Shown here: positions 9,835 to 19,295 of the stretch, piece after piece
Layout of the letters: the number at the start of each line of letters is the position of its first letter
Position numbering within the stretch: position 1 is the first letter of the stretch
Source of the DNA: Arcobacter venerupis
GTDB lineage: Bacteria; Campylobacterota; Campylobacteria; Campylobacterales; Arcobacteraceae
Assembly: GCF_013201665.1 (NCBI RefSeq)
Contig: NZ_CP053840.1
Coordinates: forward strand, 496,001-560,000
Length of the DNA stretch: 64,000 bases
Direction: 5' to 3'
Program-made: the position numbers and the translations under genes
The notes under the pieces: model-generated
The model's input: the letters and a program-made list of their open reading frames with translations, nothing else
Told to the model about the DNA's origin: nothing
The model's database searches: none

Positions 9835-10449
9835 TTATGCTTTAATAATTAACGCACCACCTGCTGTCATCATTACAGTTCCTGCAAGTATATTCATTTT
9901 TCTTTTTGCACTTTTACTTTTAAATAGATTTCTTGCACCACTTGCACTATAGGCATAAGTTAGCATTACTCCACCAAGTACGAAAGTTACTACTAATGAG
10001 ATAATAACAATATCAAGTGTGCTTAAAGTTTGTAAATTTATAAAAGTTGGTAAAAAACCTAAATAAAATAGTATTACTTTAGGATTACTCAATGTTATTA
10101 AAAGCCCTGAAATAAAATTCTTTTTCCAAGATAATTCATGAATAGCTTGTAAATTTGTTTCAGTCTCTTTCGCAGTTAAAATTTTATAAGCTAAAAATAG
10201 AAGATATACTCCACCTAAATATTTAACTAAAATAAAAAAATCACCTAAAACATTTGCAATGGCACTAAGACCAAAAATAGCTAATAATAAAAAAACAATA
10301 TCACCAATTACTATTCCTAATACTACAAATGAAGCATTTGCGAAACCTGAAGCTAAGGCTCTAGAAATTGTAGCAAATACCCCAGGACCTGGAGTAACTG
10401 CTAATAAAAACATTGCACCTGCGAATGTAAATATATTTATTAAAGACAT
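9835..10449 (-). CDS. LysE/RhtB-family amino-acid exporter
   Basis: A 204-residue, roughly six-helix exporter. Family motifs: AVTPGPGVFATISRALASGF near the N-terminus and SGLLITLSNPKVILFYLGFLPTF in the middle. It lies 17 bp downstream of the Aap ATPase gene and 35 bp upstream of sdaA on the same strand, so it probably relieves amino-acid excess created by the importer. It is more typical of the family (PGPG motif intact) than the protein at 5527. Substrate not known. Confidence 0.9.
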   Translation of the reverse strand: MSLINIFTFAGAMFLLAVTPGPGVFATISRALASGFANASFVVLGIVIGDIVFLLLAIFGLSAIANVLGDFFILVKYLGGVYLLFLAYKILTAKETETNLQAIHELSWKKNFISGLLITLSNPKVILFYLGFLPTFINLQTLSTLDIVIISLVVTFVLGGVMLTYAYSASGARNLFKSKSAKRKMNILAGTVMMTAGGALIIKA

Positions 10450-10466
10450 CTTCTATCCTTATGACG

Positions 10467-11213
10467 TTAATGTTCTAAAATTTGTTCCAAAAATAATTTC
10501 AATCTATCTGATTGAGGATTTTCAAAGAACTCTTTTGGAGTATTTTCTTCTACAATTTGTCCTGCATCCATAAAAATTACTCTATCAGCAACTTTTTTTG
10601 CAAAACCCATTTCATGAGTTACGCAAACCATTGTAATACCCTCATCTGCAAGTTCTGTCATAACATCTAAAACTTCTCCAATCATTTCCGGATCAAGTGC
10701 AGATGTTGGTTCATCAAATAACATAATATCAGGGTTAATACATAAACATCTTGCAATTGCAACCCTTTGTTGTTGACCACCTGATAATTGATTTGGAAAC
10801 TTATGTGCTTGTTCTGCAATTTTTACTCTTTCAAGATAATACATTGCAGTTTCAATAGCTTTTTTTCTTGGAACTTTTCCTACCCAAGTTGGAGCTAAAA
10901 TAAGATTTTCTAAAATTGAAAGATGTGGAAAAAGATTAAAGTGTTGAAATACCATTCCAACATGAGTTCTTATCTCTCTTATTCTTTTTACATCTTCTGT
11001 CATTTCTAAACCTGCAACATATAATTCACCTTCTTGGAAAGCTTCAAGTCTATTCATACATCTAATAGTTGTAGATTTACCAGAACCAGAAGGTCCACAA
11101 ATTACAATCTTTTCACCTTTTTTTACTCTTAAGTTAATATCTTTTAGTACATGAAAATCTCCATACCATTTATTAACATTAGACATCTCTATCATATAAT
11201 CTAAATTACTCAT
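10467..11213 (-). CDS. aapP: Amino-acid ABC transporter ATPase, AapP/GlnQ type
   Basis: A 248-residue ABC ATPase of the polar amino-acid uptake family. Walker [10 protein letters not shown] (about 39-47), signature [13 protein letters not shown], Walker [14 protein letters not shown] and the switch His (VCVTHEMG) are all intact. It is the last of four genes for a complete importer (binding protein, two permeases, ATPase). The two large permeases upstream place it in the general L-amino-acid (Aap/Bzt) subfamily rather than in a simple GlnHPQ system. Confidence 0.92.
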   Translation of the reverse strand: MSNLDYMIEMSNVNKWYGDFHVLKDINLRVKKGEKIVICGPSGSGKSTTIRCMNRLEAFQEGELYVAGLEMTEDVKRIREIRTHVGMVFQHFNLFPHLSILENLILAPTWVGKVPRKKAIETAMYYLERVKIAEQAHKFPNQLSGGQQQRVAIARCLCINPDIMLFDEPTSALDPEMIGEVLDVMTELADEGITMVCVTHEMGFAKKVADRVIFMDAGQIVEENTPKEFFENPQSDRLKLFLEQILEH

Positions 11214-11228
11214 AATCTTTTCCTATTC

Positions 11229-12308
11229 TTATTTATGATCTGTATTAAATCTGTTTTCTACTGATTGTGCATATTTCGACATACTAAAACAAATAATCCA
11301 ATAAATGATGGTTACAAAAACATAACCCTCTGTTTCAAAACCTAACCAATGAGGATCTTTAGTAGTTAATGTAACCATTGCTAAAACATCAAATAATCCA
11401 ATAATTAAAACTAATGTTGTATCTTTAAATAAAGCAACAAAAGACCCAACAATATTTGGAATTGAAATTTTTAGTGCTTGTGGAAGAATTACTAATCCCA
11501 TAGCTTGCCAATATGAAAGACCAATTGAATCACATGCCTCATATTGACCTTTTGGAATAGCTTGTAATCCACCTCTAACCACTTCTGCTATATATGCAGC
11601 TTGAAAAAGAGTAACACCAATTAATGCTCTTAGTAATTTATCAAAATTCATACCCTCAGGGAAAAATAATGGAAGAATTACCGATGACATAAATAGTAAA
11701 GTGATTAAAGGAACACCTCTAATAAATTCAATATAAACAACACTTATTGTTTTTATAATTGGCATTTTAGATTGTCTTCCAAGAGCGAATATAATTCCTA
11801 TTGGAAAAGATACAACAATACCAACAGCTGCAACTACAATAGTTAGTAATAATCCACCCCATTTTGTAGTTGGAACTACTTCTAAACCCAATCCTCCATA
11901 AAGTAAAACAAATGAAACAATTGGAAATAAAATAAGTATTGCTGCTCTTACTTTAATATGTTTAATTTTTTTGAATACTACTATTGAAGCTACAAAAAGA
12001 ACTAAAATAAAATTTGGTCTCCAGTATAATTCTTCTGGATAAAATCCATATATAAATTGATTGAATTTTTCATAAATAAAAATCCATCTAGCACCATGAT
12101 TTGTTATCTCTTCTTTTGTTCCTGACCAAGTTGCATCAAAAGCCATCCAATCTAATAGAGGTGGAATAATGTAACAAAGCAACATAAGAGATAAAATAGT
12201 TAAAAGTGAACTAGTTACAGATGGAAATAGATTCTCTTGTATCCATTTACCAACTCCTTTTGTTCCTTTAGGAGCTGGTTTTGCTTCTAATTTGTTATAA
12301 ATTGCCAT
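11229..12308 (-). CDS. aapM: General amino-acid ABC transporter permease, AapM type
   Basis: A 359-residue permease, longer than the usual 220-residue amino-acid permease because of an extended N-terminal part with extra membrane segments, as in AapM/BztC. The coupling EAA loop reads QYEACDSIGLSYWQAMGLVILPQALKISIPN. The conserved helix GVPLITLLFMSSVILPLFFP precedes it. It begins 1 bp after the AapQ-type gene and ends 15 bp before the ATPase gene, indicating one operon. Confidence 0.9.
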   Translation of the reverse strand: MAIYNKLEAKPAPKGTKGVGKWIQENLFPSVTSSLLTILSLMLLCYIIPPLLDWMAFDATWSGTKEEITNHGARWIFIYEKFNQFIYGFYPEELYWRPNFILVLFVASIVVFKKIKHIKVRAAILILFPIVSFVLLYGGLGLEVVPTTKWGGLLLTIVVAAVGIVVSFPIGIIFALGRQSKMPIIKTISVVYIEFIRGVPLITLLFMSSVILPLFFPEGMNFDKLLRALIGVTLFQAAYIAEVVRGGLQAIPKGQYEACDSIGLSYWQAMGLVILPQALKISIPNIVGSFVALFKDTTLVLIIGLFDVLAMVTLTTKDPHWLGFETEGYVFVTIIYWIICFSMSKYAQSVENRFNTDHK

Positions 12309-12309
12309 T

Positions 12310-13494
12310 TTATCTCTCCTTTATTTGCATTTTTGCATTAATAATATTCATTACTAAAGAGATGACAATACTAATAGTTAAATAAACAGCCATTGTCATT
12401 AAAATTATTTCAATTGCTTGACCAACTTGATTTAGTGCAGTTCCTGCAAATAGTGTTACAAGTTCTGGATAACCAATTGCAGTTGCAAGTGATGAGTTTT
12501 TCATCAAGTTCAAGTATTGATTTATAACAGGTGGAATAATAACTCTTAATGCTTGGGGAAGAACAACTTTTTTTAAAATAACATAATCTTTAAGTCCTAA
12601 GGCGTTTGCAGCTTCTTTTTGTCCTTTTGGAACAGCTTCAATTCCTGCACGTACAGCTTCTGCTATATAAGTTGCTGGATAAATACTAAGTGCAAAAGAT
12701 AAAGCTAAAAGTTCAGGAGTTAATGTCCATCCACCAATAAAGTTAAAACCTTTAAGTTCTGCATATTCTAAAGATGCCGGTGAGCCACTAATGAAATAAA
12801 CTAAAACAGGTCCTGCAATTAAAATTACTAAAGAAGTCCAAAACACTGGAAACTCTTCACCTGTTTCATCATGTTTCTTTTTTGCCCATTTAAGAAGATA
12901 AACAACTCCTGCAATTGCTATAATAAATGCAATAAATACAGAAATAAATCCACTTTCTAAAATTGGTTTTGGAATATATAATCCTCTGTTATTTAAGAAA
13001 AAAACGTCTAAATAAGACAAAGATTGTCTAGGACCTGGAAGTGCAGCTAATACAACATTGTACCAAAATAGGATTTGAAGTAATATGGGAATATTTCTAA
13101 AAGTTTCTACATAAATTAAAGAAAGTTTAGAAATCATAAAGTTTTTTGATAATCTTCCAATACCAACAAGTAAGCCAATAATTGTTGAAAAGAATATACC
13201 AATTCCTGACACTAAAAGAGTGTTTAAAATACCTACAACAAATACTCTTAAATAAGTGTCTGATTCTGTATAGGGAATTAGTGTTGATATGATACCAAAT
13301 CCAGCTTCGCTACCTAAAAAGTCAAATCCTGTATTAATCCCACGTTTTTCAATATTTACAAACATATTATGTAAAACATAATAGGTAAATAAAAGTATAG
13401 CTGCCAAAGCTAATACTTGATAGATAATTGCTCTTATCTCTGGGTTATTATAAAAGGCGACATTACCTTTTGCTATTTTTTTGTGTTCTTTCAT
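12310..13494 (-). CDS. aapQ: General amino-acid ABC transporter permease, AapQ type
   Basis: A 394-residue permease of the Aap/Bzt type with a large loop inserted between early membrane helices. The core permease shows FRNIPILLQILFWYNVV and the EAA loop KEAANALGLKDYVILKKVVLPQALRVIIPP. It would form a heterodimer with the AapM-type protein in the inner membrane. A hairpin lies between it and the upstream binding-protein gene and probably lowers its expression relative to that gene. Confidence 0.9.
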   Translation of the reverse strand: MKEHKKIAKGNVAFYNNPEIRAIIYQVLALAAILLFTYYVLHNMFVNIEKRGINTGFDFLGSEAGFGIISTLIPYTESDTYLRVFVVGILNTLLVSGIGIFFSTIIGLLVGIGRLSKNFMISKLSLIYVETFRNIPILLQILFWYNVVLAALPGPRQSLSYLDVFFLNNRGLYIPKPILESGFISVFIAFIIAIAGVVYLLKWAKKKHDETGEEFPVFWTSLVILIAGPVLVYFISGSPASLEYAELKGFNFIGGWTLTPELLALSFALSIYPATYIAEAVRAGIEAVPKGQKEAANALGLKDYVILKKVVLPQALRVIIPPVINQYLNLMKNSSLATAIGYPELVTLFAGTALNQVGQAIEIILMTMAVYLTISIVISLVMNIINAKMQIKER

Positions 13495-13512
13495 TTTTTT
13501 ACCTTATGTATG

Positions 13513-13538
13513 AAAAGGGGAAAGAATATTCCCCTTTT
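13513..13538 (-). terminator. Intra-operon hairpin downstream of aapJ
   Basis: A 10-bp stem (AAAAGGGGAA / TTCCCCTTTT) between the binding-protein gene and the first permease gene. On the minus strand it is followed by only four T before other bases, so it looks like a weak terminator or a 3'-end stabiliser, as is common after the binding-protein gene of ABC operons. Confidence 0.6.
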
Positions 13539-13572
13539 ATATTAAATAATTTATTACAATTAATTATGCGTA

Positions 13573-14589
13573 TTATCTAATTGGTGCTCCATATTGAAGA
13601 CCACCATCTTTCCATAAGGCATTTAATCCTCTTTCAATACCAAGTGGTGAACCTTTACCAACATTTCTGTCAAATGATTCTCCATAATTTCCAACTTGTT
13701 TAATAATATTGTATGCCCATTTTGGATCTAATCCTAAATTTTGACCAATATCACCAGTAACTCCTAGTAATCTTTGAATATCTGGATTTGGACTTTTTAA
13801 CATTTCATCAACATTTTTAGAAGTAATACCTAACTCTTCTGCATTTAACATTGCAATTTCAGTCCATCTAACAATTTTAAACCATTTATCATCACCTTGT
13901 CTAACAGCAATACCTAAAGGTTCTTTTGAAATAATTTCAGGAAGTACAATTGCAGAACTTGGGTCTTTTAATTGAGTTCTTAATCCATATAATTGAGAAG
14001 CATCAGAAGTTAAAGCATCACATCTACCTTCTTCAAAACCTTGAATTGTTTGTGCTGATGTGTCATAAGTAATTGGAGTGTATTCCATTTTATGAGCTTT
14101 AAAATAATCAGTTAAGTTAAGTTCAGTTGTAGTTCCTGCTTGAATACAAAAAGTTGCACCACTTAATTCTTTTGCAGATTTAACACCTAATTTCTTAGAT
14201 ACTAAAAAACCTTGACCATCATAATAGTTTACTCCTGTAAAGTTTAAACCTAATGATACATCTCTTGATGCTGTCCAAGTAGTATTTCTAGCTAATACAT
14301 CAATTTCACCACTTTGAAGAGCTGTAAATCTTTCTTTTGCATTTAAATGTGCATAATTAACTTTATTAGCATCTCCAAGAACTGCTGCTGCAACTGCTCT
14401 ACAAACATCTACATCTAAACCTGCCCAAACTCCAGATGAATCAGGAGCAGCAAAACCAGGTAAACCTGTATTTAAACCACAACTTAATTTACCATTTTTA
14501 ACAGTATTTTCTAATGTATCCGCCGATGATATTGTTGATGCAAGTGCAAGAGTTGCCACACCTAATGAGATTGTTTTTAGTATTTTCAT
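13573..14589 (-). CDS. aapJ: General amino-acid ABC transporter substrate-binding protein, AapJ type
   Basis: A 338-residue family 3 periplasmic binding protein with a signal peptide (first about 23 residues, ending ISSADT). Sequences such as GKLSCGLNTGLPGFAAPDSSGVWAGLDVDVCRA, RFTALQSGEIDVLARNTTWT and GFEEGRCDALTSDASQLYGLR are typical of AapJ/BztA, which bind a broad range of polar L-amino acids. It is first in the minus-strand run aapJ-aapQ-aapM-aapP-lysE-sdaA-mcp. The 175 bp upstream must hold the main promoter. Confidence 0.92.
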   Translation of the reverse strand: MKILKTISLGVATLALASTISSADTLENTVKNGKLSCGLNTGLPGFAAPDSSGVWAGLDVDVCRAVAAAVLGDANKVNYAHLNAKERFTALQSGEIDVLARNTTWTASRDVSLGLNFTGVNYYDGQGFLVSKKLGVKSAKELSGATFCIQAGTTTELNLTDYFKAHKMEYTPITYDTSAQTIQGFEEGRCDALTSDASQLYGLRTQLKDPSSAIVLPEIISKEPLGIAVRQGDDKWFKIVRWTEIAMLNAEELGITSKNVDEMLKSPNPDIQRLLGVTGDIGQNLGLDPKWAYNIIKQVGNYGESFDRNVGKGSPLGIERGLNALWKDGGLQYGAPIR

Positions 14590-14764
14590 TTTCTTATCCT
14601 TTGTTGAATTTAAATCTTATAGTCAGTATATAGATTTTAAATAGGAATAGAATAGCAAAACAGGTTATTTTTTAATCAATTTAAAGATAAATTTTATTTT
14701 TTGTAATTTTTATGTAATTAAAGGTATTTAATAAGTAACTAATTTAATGAGATTTAATTATTAG

Positions 14765-15208
14765 TTATTCATAAATGACTCTTCTAAGGCTTTCTTGGGC
14801 ATTTTTCTTCATTTCATCATATTTTAATTGATGTTCAATTTTTTCTTTAAAAGAAATAGGTGTCCTAATAGATTTATATTCAACTAAAATTTCATTTTTA
14901 TATACTCCTGAAATTTCAGCATAGACCCAATAAAAACCATCATCTTTTCTTTTATTCTTAATAATTCCACTCCATGAGCCTTTTGTTTTTAAATCTTCCC
15001 AAAGTTCTTTGAAAATGGATTTTGGCATATCAGGGTGTCTTAGAATATTATGAGGTTGCCCGATTAGTTCATCTATACTATAACCAGAAATAAAAGCAAA
15101 TGTTTTGTTTGAATAAGTAATATTCCCTTTTAAATCAGTTCGTGAAACTATTAATTCCTCTTTTGGAACAATAGTTTCACATAAAAAATTTCCACTTAAG
15201 AATTCCAT
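14765..15208 (-). CDS. PAS-domain protein, Aer/CetB-like, coupled to the nap operon
   Basis: A 147-residue soluble protein consisting of one PAS domain (about 20-125) with the features of redox- and energy-taxis PAS domains: NKTFAFISGYSIDELIGQPH, LRHPDMPKSIFKELW and GSWSGIIKNKRKDDGFYWV. I place the start at 15208 because AGGAAAATAAAATG gives a well-spaced ribosome site; it lies in the last codons of napD and the ATG is 1 bp past its stop. The longer reading starting at 15229 lacks this. No output domain is present. In Campylobacter, PAS-only CetB signals through the membrane protein CetA; no CetA partner is seen here. Confidence 0.82.
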   Translation of the reverse strand: MEFLSGNFLCETIVPKEELIVSRTDLKGNITYSNKTFAFISGYSIDELIGQPHNILRHPDMPKSIFKELWEDLKTKGSWSGIIKNKRKDDGFYWVYAEISGVYKNEILVEYKSIRTPISFKEKIEHQLKYDEMKKNAQESLRRVIYE

Positions 15209-15209
15209 T

Positions 15210-15596
15210 TTATTTTCCTGTATTATCAAATGTTTTACTAAAACCTTCTAAATCTTTTTTCTTTAAATCACCATTATAAACAATATCATATGATCTTATT
15301 TCTTTATCATTTAAAACTTTTGGAACAGCATCTGCATTTTCTAAAACCTCAAGGTGAGAATTTAATTCATCTTCACTATAAGCCATTTGCATATCTGCAC
15401 TCATCACATAAGGAATTGCCTCAATTACTCTTAGTTTTGTTAACTCTTCTTGAACACCATTTCCTTCAATTGTAATAATAACTCTTCCTAATTCATCGTG
15501 CATATGATAATCACATACTTCACAATTTTTTAAAGATTTAACAACCTCATTTATATGTTCTGGCAATGTTTTTACAACGATACTTGAGATATTCAT
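15210..15596 (-). CDS. napD: Periplasmic nitrate reductase chaperone NapD
   Basis: A 128-residue cytoplasmic chaperone that binds the Tat signal of NapA until its cofactor is inserted. The NapD fold is recognisable in the first 80 residues (MNISSIVVKTLPEHINEVVKSLKN, EVCDYHMHDELGRVIITIEG, IEAIPYVMSADMQMAYSEDE). A roughly 45-residue acidic C-terminal tail is extra. It is the last nap gene, in the order napAGHBFLD known from Campylobacterota, 12 bp after napL. Confidence 0.9.
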   Translation of the reverse strand: MNISSIVVKTLPEHINEVVKSLKNCEVCDYHMHDELGRVIITIEGNGVQEELTKLRVIEAIPYVMSADMQMAYSEDELNSHLEVLENADAVPKVLNDKEIRSYDIVYNGDLKKKDLEGFSKTFDNTGK

Positions 15597-15608
15597 TTTA
15601 TAATCCTT

Positions 15609-16562
15609 TTAATTAATTTTATAATAGTTTATTTTTTTGTCATCACTTGACACAATAACTTCATTTTCATTTATGAACAAAATATTTGATAAGGTAGATT
15701 TATTTTGAGTTAATTTATATAAATCTTCTTTTGTTTTTGTATCAAAAATAGTTACATTATTCTCTTCATCACTTGAAACTCCTGCAAGGCTGGCACTGGG
15801 ACTTAAACCTACGCTATAAATTAAAAAAGAAAACTCTTTATAATAAGCATCTTTTGTATTTATATTGTAAAAAGCAGCACGTCTATCTTGTCCTGCTGTT
15901 AGAATAAAATCATTTTTAATATCAACTTGAAATACATTATCAAGATTTTGATATTTAAAAGTTTCAAGAATCTCAAAACTTTTTGAATCTAATAAAGTTA
16001 TAACTCCACTTTCATCACAAATTGCGATTTTGCTTTTATTTTGAGTTAATTTAAAATTTGAGAATTTTGATTGAGAAACTTGAAGCTCTTTTAAAATCTT
16101 TTTATTTTTAATATCATAAAGATAAATTTGATTAGAAAGTAGGGCATAAATAATATGATTTTCATCTAAAAACTTTGCATATGCTATAAATAATCTTTCA
16201 GAATCTTTTGTAATATTTTCAATCTTTCCATCTTTATAAATATCAATATTTCTTCCACCATTTTCACCTTGTGAAAGAATTAAAATATTATTGTTTAATA
16301 CATCAATGCTATATATTCTTGACTCAATAGTCTCATTTAAAAAGTCTTTTATTTTAGGCATTTTTATTGAATCAATTTTTTCTTGAGTTTTTATATCAAA
16401 AATATCAACACTTGATGCTGTTGTTGCAGCAAAAAGTTTGTTTTGATTTAAAACTAAATCAGTTACGCCACCACTTGCAAGTAGTGAAAATGTTGGAGTT
16501 AAATCTTTGGCATTTAAATTCAAAAATAAAAATATGAATAAAAAGCTTTTTAATAGGTTCAT
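15609..16562 (-). CDS. napL: Nap accessory protein NapL, exported beta-propeller
   Basis: A 317-residue protein with a signal peptide (MNLLKSFLFIFLFLNLNA) followed by WD40/quinoprotein-like repeats that would form a periplasmic beta-propeller (LLASGGVTDLVLNQNKLFAATTASSVDIFD; FILTAGQDRRAAFYNINTKDA). NapL is specific to nap operons of this phylum. Its role in nitrate reduction is known only genetically in Campylobacter and related genera. Position between napF and napD fits. Confidence 0.85.
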   Translation of the reverse strand: MNLLKSFLFIFLFLNLNAKDLTPTFSLLASGGVTDLVLNQNKLFAATTASSVDIFDIKTQEKIDSIKMPKIKDFLNETIESRIYSIDVLNNNILILSQGENGGRNIDIYKDGKIENITKDSERLFIAYAKFLDENHIIYALLSNQIYLYDIKNKKILKELQVSQSKFSNFKLTQNKSKIAICDESGVITLLDSKSFEILETFKYQNLDNVFQVDIKNDFILTAGQDRRAAFYNINTKDAYYKEFSFLIYSVGLSPSASLAGVSSDEENNVTIFDTKTKEDLYKLTQNKSTLSNILFINENEVIVSSDDKKINYYKIN

Positions 16563-16577
16563 TTTTTCTCCAATTTT

Positions 16578-17057
16578 TTAAGAAACAATTTTTATGGCAT
16601 TTGTTGGGCAAACTTTTAAACAAAAGCCACATGAAGTGCACTTATCATTTATACTTGGTCTAAACATTGCTAAAAAATTTATTGCATCATCTAAACAGGG
16701 GTCTTTACATGAAAAACACATTGTTTGATTCCATGCTAAACATGATAATACATCAATTTCTATTTTTGCATTTATAGTTTTTTTATATTCAACTTTTAAT
16801 ACATCATTTGGACAAACTTTTGCACACTCATCACAATAGGTACAACCACCAAAAGTAAAATCAAGTTTAGGAGTAGAATCTTCTTGAATAAATATAATAT
16901 TTTCTTCACAAGCTGTACTACATAATCCCTCACAAGCTGTACAGTTTGTCAAAAAAATAGCTTCATCATTAAAGTAAGGTGGTCTTAAAATTTTCTCTTG
17001 TTTCTCTTTTTGTTTAAAAGATGAAGCAAGAGAACTAAAAAGTTCTCTTCGTTCCAT
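16578..17057 (-). CDS. napF: Ferredoxin-type protein NapF
   Basis: A 159-residue cytoplasmic iron-sulfur protein with four Cys groups able to hold 4Fe-4S clusters (CTACEGLCSTAC, CTYCDECAKVCP, CLAWNQTMCFSCKDPC, CTSCGFCLKVCP). NapF is thought to help load the iron-sulfur centre of NapA before export. Genes napB and napL are 3 and 15 bp away. The third group has unusual spacing. Confidence 0.9.
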   Translation of the reverse strand: MERRELFSSLASSFKQKEKQEKILRPPYFNDEAIFLTNCTACEGLCSTACEENIIFIQEDSTPKLDFTFGGCTYCDECAKVCPNDVLKVEYKKTINAKIEIDVLSCLAWNQTMCFSCKDPCLDDAINFLAMFRPSINDKCTSCGFCLKVCPTNAIKIVS

Positions 17058-17060
17058 GAT

Positions 17061-17663
17061 TTATTTTACACCTTCGTTAATTGTATCAATCAAGTTTGAT
17101 TTACCATTTAATCCCTCACTTCTAAATTCAGAAGAGAAGTTATTTTTTGGTGCTTTAGTTCCTTCTGATTGAGGAGCATGACATTGTGAACAGTTAAATC
17201 TTGCCCCTGATAAAGAATCAAGTGGTTTTTCAACAGTTTTAATATCAATAGTATTATCAAGATGTTTTCCATTTTGTAACATTACACCATCTTTTGTTAG
17301 TTCAGTTTGAGGTCTAAAACTTGTAAAGTGTGTTTTTGGAATTGGAGTTGCTCCCATAGACTGCGCAACAGCTGGGTCATGGCACATTGTACATTGATTA
17401 TTATCAATTGTAATTGGTAACATTCCCTCAACATCATGGGGAATCATAGGTGGTGCATTTTCAAATGCTCTTTTTATTTTAGTACTTTCTCCTGCAGGTT
17501 TTGAACCATATTGAGTTTTATCTGATGTTGTTGTATCTTCTGAATAAATATTAGTAGTTCTTAATCCTAAAGATTCTTCACTTACAGTTTTACTAGCTGA
17601 ACAATTAATAACTAATAGTGTTGCAGCTGTTATGATACCTAAAGTTAATTTACCTAACTTCAT
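17061..17663 (-). CDS. napB: Periplasmic nitrate reductase dihaem cytochrome NapB
   Basis: A 200-residue exported cytochrome with two c-type haem motifs (CTMCH about 90-94 and CSQCH about 157-161). It is the small subunit that passes electrons to NapA. The N-terminal signal contains a Cys at about 21 (VINCSAS) that could make it a lipoprotein, though most NapB are soluble. The downstream gene is napF, as usual in the phylum; NapC is absent and NapG/NapH take its role. Confidence 0.93.
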   Translation of the reverse strand: MKLGKLTLGIITAATLLVINCSASKTVSEESLGLRTTNIYSEDTTTSDKTQYGSKPAGESTKIKRAFENAPPMIPHDVEGMLPITIDNNQCTMCHDPAVAQSMGATPIPKTHFTSFRPQTELTKDGVMLQNGKHLDNTIDIKTVEKPLDSLSGARFNCSQCHAPQSEGTKAPKNNFSSEFRSEGLNGKSNLIDTINEGVK

Positions 17664-17664
17664 G

Positions 17665-18471
17665 TTATTCTCCCTTATTAAATTTTTTTATTGAAAAATT
17701 AAGTGCATCATCATCGCACACTTCAACACATCTTCCACAGTTTGTACATTCCCCTGATAATACAGGAATTGAAGTTTTTGTAACCATGTGTAAAACTTGA
17801 CTTTCTGGACAAACTTCTTTACATTTCATACAAGCTGTGCATTTATCTGAATCATGATGAACTCTTATTAAACTAAATCTTCCAATCAGTGAATAAAATC
17901 CACCAAGTGGACATATATGACCACACCAACCATTTTTTAAAACAAACAAATCAAAAAGAAAAAGTACAAGTATAGTTGCCCATCCAAATCCTAATCCAAA
18001 AATGATTCCTCTATGAATCATTGAAATTGGAGAAATCATTTCAAAGGCTGCAATACCCATAAAAAAAGAGATAATAAAACTAATAGCAATTACCCAATAT
18101 CTTATATTTCTTGATGCTGGTTGTTTTTTTTGAATTTGATTAAATCCAAATTTTCTTCTCAAAAAGTTTGCTGCATCTGTAATCATATTTACAGGGCAAA
18201 CCCAAGAACAAAAAGCCCGACCACCAATAATTGCATAAAATATTGAGATTATAAAAGCTCCCAAAAGAATATCAAAAGATATAATCGCACCTGCAAAAAG
18301 CATTTGAATAACAGCATATGGATCACTTAAAGGTATAACTTTAAAAAGCAAAGAAGAGCTTAGGTTTCCCATTAAAATATCTATTCCATATACATTTGCA
18401 ATAACATATAAAACCATAATAGTAATTTGCGTAATTCTTCTAGCGATTAAGAATCTATATTTTTTTATCAT
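17665..18471 (-). CDS. napH: Quinol dehydrogenase membrane subunit NapH
   Basis: A 268-residue inner-membrane protein with about four helices, two CxxxCP cytoplasmic motifs (CSWVCPVNM and CGHICPLGG) and two C-terminal 4Fe-4S ferredoxin motifs (CTACMKCKEVCP, CTNCGRCVEVC). NapH takes electrons from menaquinol and hands them to NapG. It overlaps the napG stop by 4 bp and ends 1 bp before napB, so translation is coupled. Confidence 0.94.
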   Translation of the reverse strand: MIKKYRFLIARRITQITIMVLYVIANVYGIDILMGNLSSSLLFKVIPLSDPYAVIQMLFAGAIISFDILLGAFIISIFYAIIGGRAFCSWVCPVNMITDAANFLRRKFGFNQIQKKQPASRNIRYWVIAISFIISFFMGIAAFEMISPISMIHRGIIFGLGFGWATILVLFLFDLFVLKNGWCGHICPLGGFYSLIGRFSLIRVHHDSDKCTACMKCKEVCPESQVLHMVTKTSIPVLSGECTNCGRCVEVCDDDALNFSIKKFNKGE

Positions 18472-19280
18472 TTTAATAAATCCTCCATATCTTGGCTATT
18501 GTTTAAAGAATTAATTGCACTATCTTTACTAATTTTGGTTTTTGTTGTTTGGCTTGTTGCATTTTCTAATCTTTTTTCATCTTTTTTATCCCAGCCTTTG
18601 ATGTAATAATCTCCTGCTCGTCCAAGGGCAACTTTTCTTGGAAGAACAAAAATTGCTGCTTTTTGAGTTACACAGGCTTTTTCACATAATCCACAACCTG
18701 TACAAATATCAGTATGTACAATAGGTTTTAAAAATGCGTGTTTTCCTGTTCTTTCATTTTTTGAATATTCAATTGTTATAGCTTTTCCTAAAAGTGGACA
18801 AGCTCTATAACAAGCATCACATTGAATTCCCCAAAAAGCAATACATGAACTATCATCAATAACTGCAACACCCATTTGGGCTTTGTTTATATCTAACTCT
18901 TTTTTTTCATTTTGTACAGATTTAATATCAAGTGCATTTGTTGGACAAACAGGTACACAAGGTATATCAATACACATATAACAAGGTGTTTCTCTTGGAA
19001 TAAAAAACGGAGTTCCAAGAGGTTTGTTATCACCTGGTTTTGCTAATTTTAAAGTATCAAAGGGACAGGCTTCTACACACATTCCACATTTGATACAATT
19101 TGCTAAAAAATCATTTTCTTCTAAAGCCGCAGGAGGTCTTAATATTAATGAAGTAGCTTTTACTTCATCAACATAGGCACTCCATGTTAAACCACCAAGT
19201 ATTGCTAAACCTGTAGCTCTTGCTATTGTTAAAAAGAATTTTCTTCTTTGGTTTAATGGTTGGTTTTGCTCTGTGTTCAT
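18468..19280 (-). CDS. napG: Quinol dehydrogenase iron-sulfur subunit NapG
   Basis: A 270-residue periplasmic ferredoxin with a Tat-like signal (QRRKFFLTIARATGLAILGG) and four 4Fe-4S cluster motifs (CIKCGMCVEACP, CYMCIDIPCVPVCP, CIAFWGIQCDACYRACP, CTGCGLCEKACV). It works with NapH to move electrons from quinol to the NapAB enzyme. The RRKFF signal lacks one Arg-context residue of a perfect Tat motif but is the normal form for NapG. Confidence 0.94.
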   Translation of the reverse strand: MNTEQNQPLNQRRKFFLTIARATGLAILGGLTWSAYVDEVKATSLILRPPAALEENDFLANCIKCGMCVEACPFDTLKLAKPGDNKPLGTPFFIPRETPCYMCIDIPCVPVCPTNALDIKSVQNEKKELDINKAQMGVAVIDDSSCIAFWGIQCDACYRACPLLGKAITIEYSKNERTGKHAFLKPIVHTDICTGCGLCEKACVTQKAAIFVLPRKVALGRAGDYYIKGWDKKDEKRLENATSQTTKTKISKDSAINSLNNSQDMEDLLK

Positions 19281-19295
19281 TTTTATTTCTTTTTA

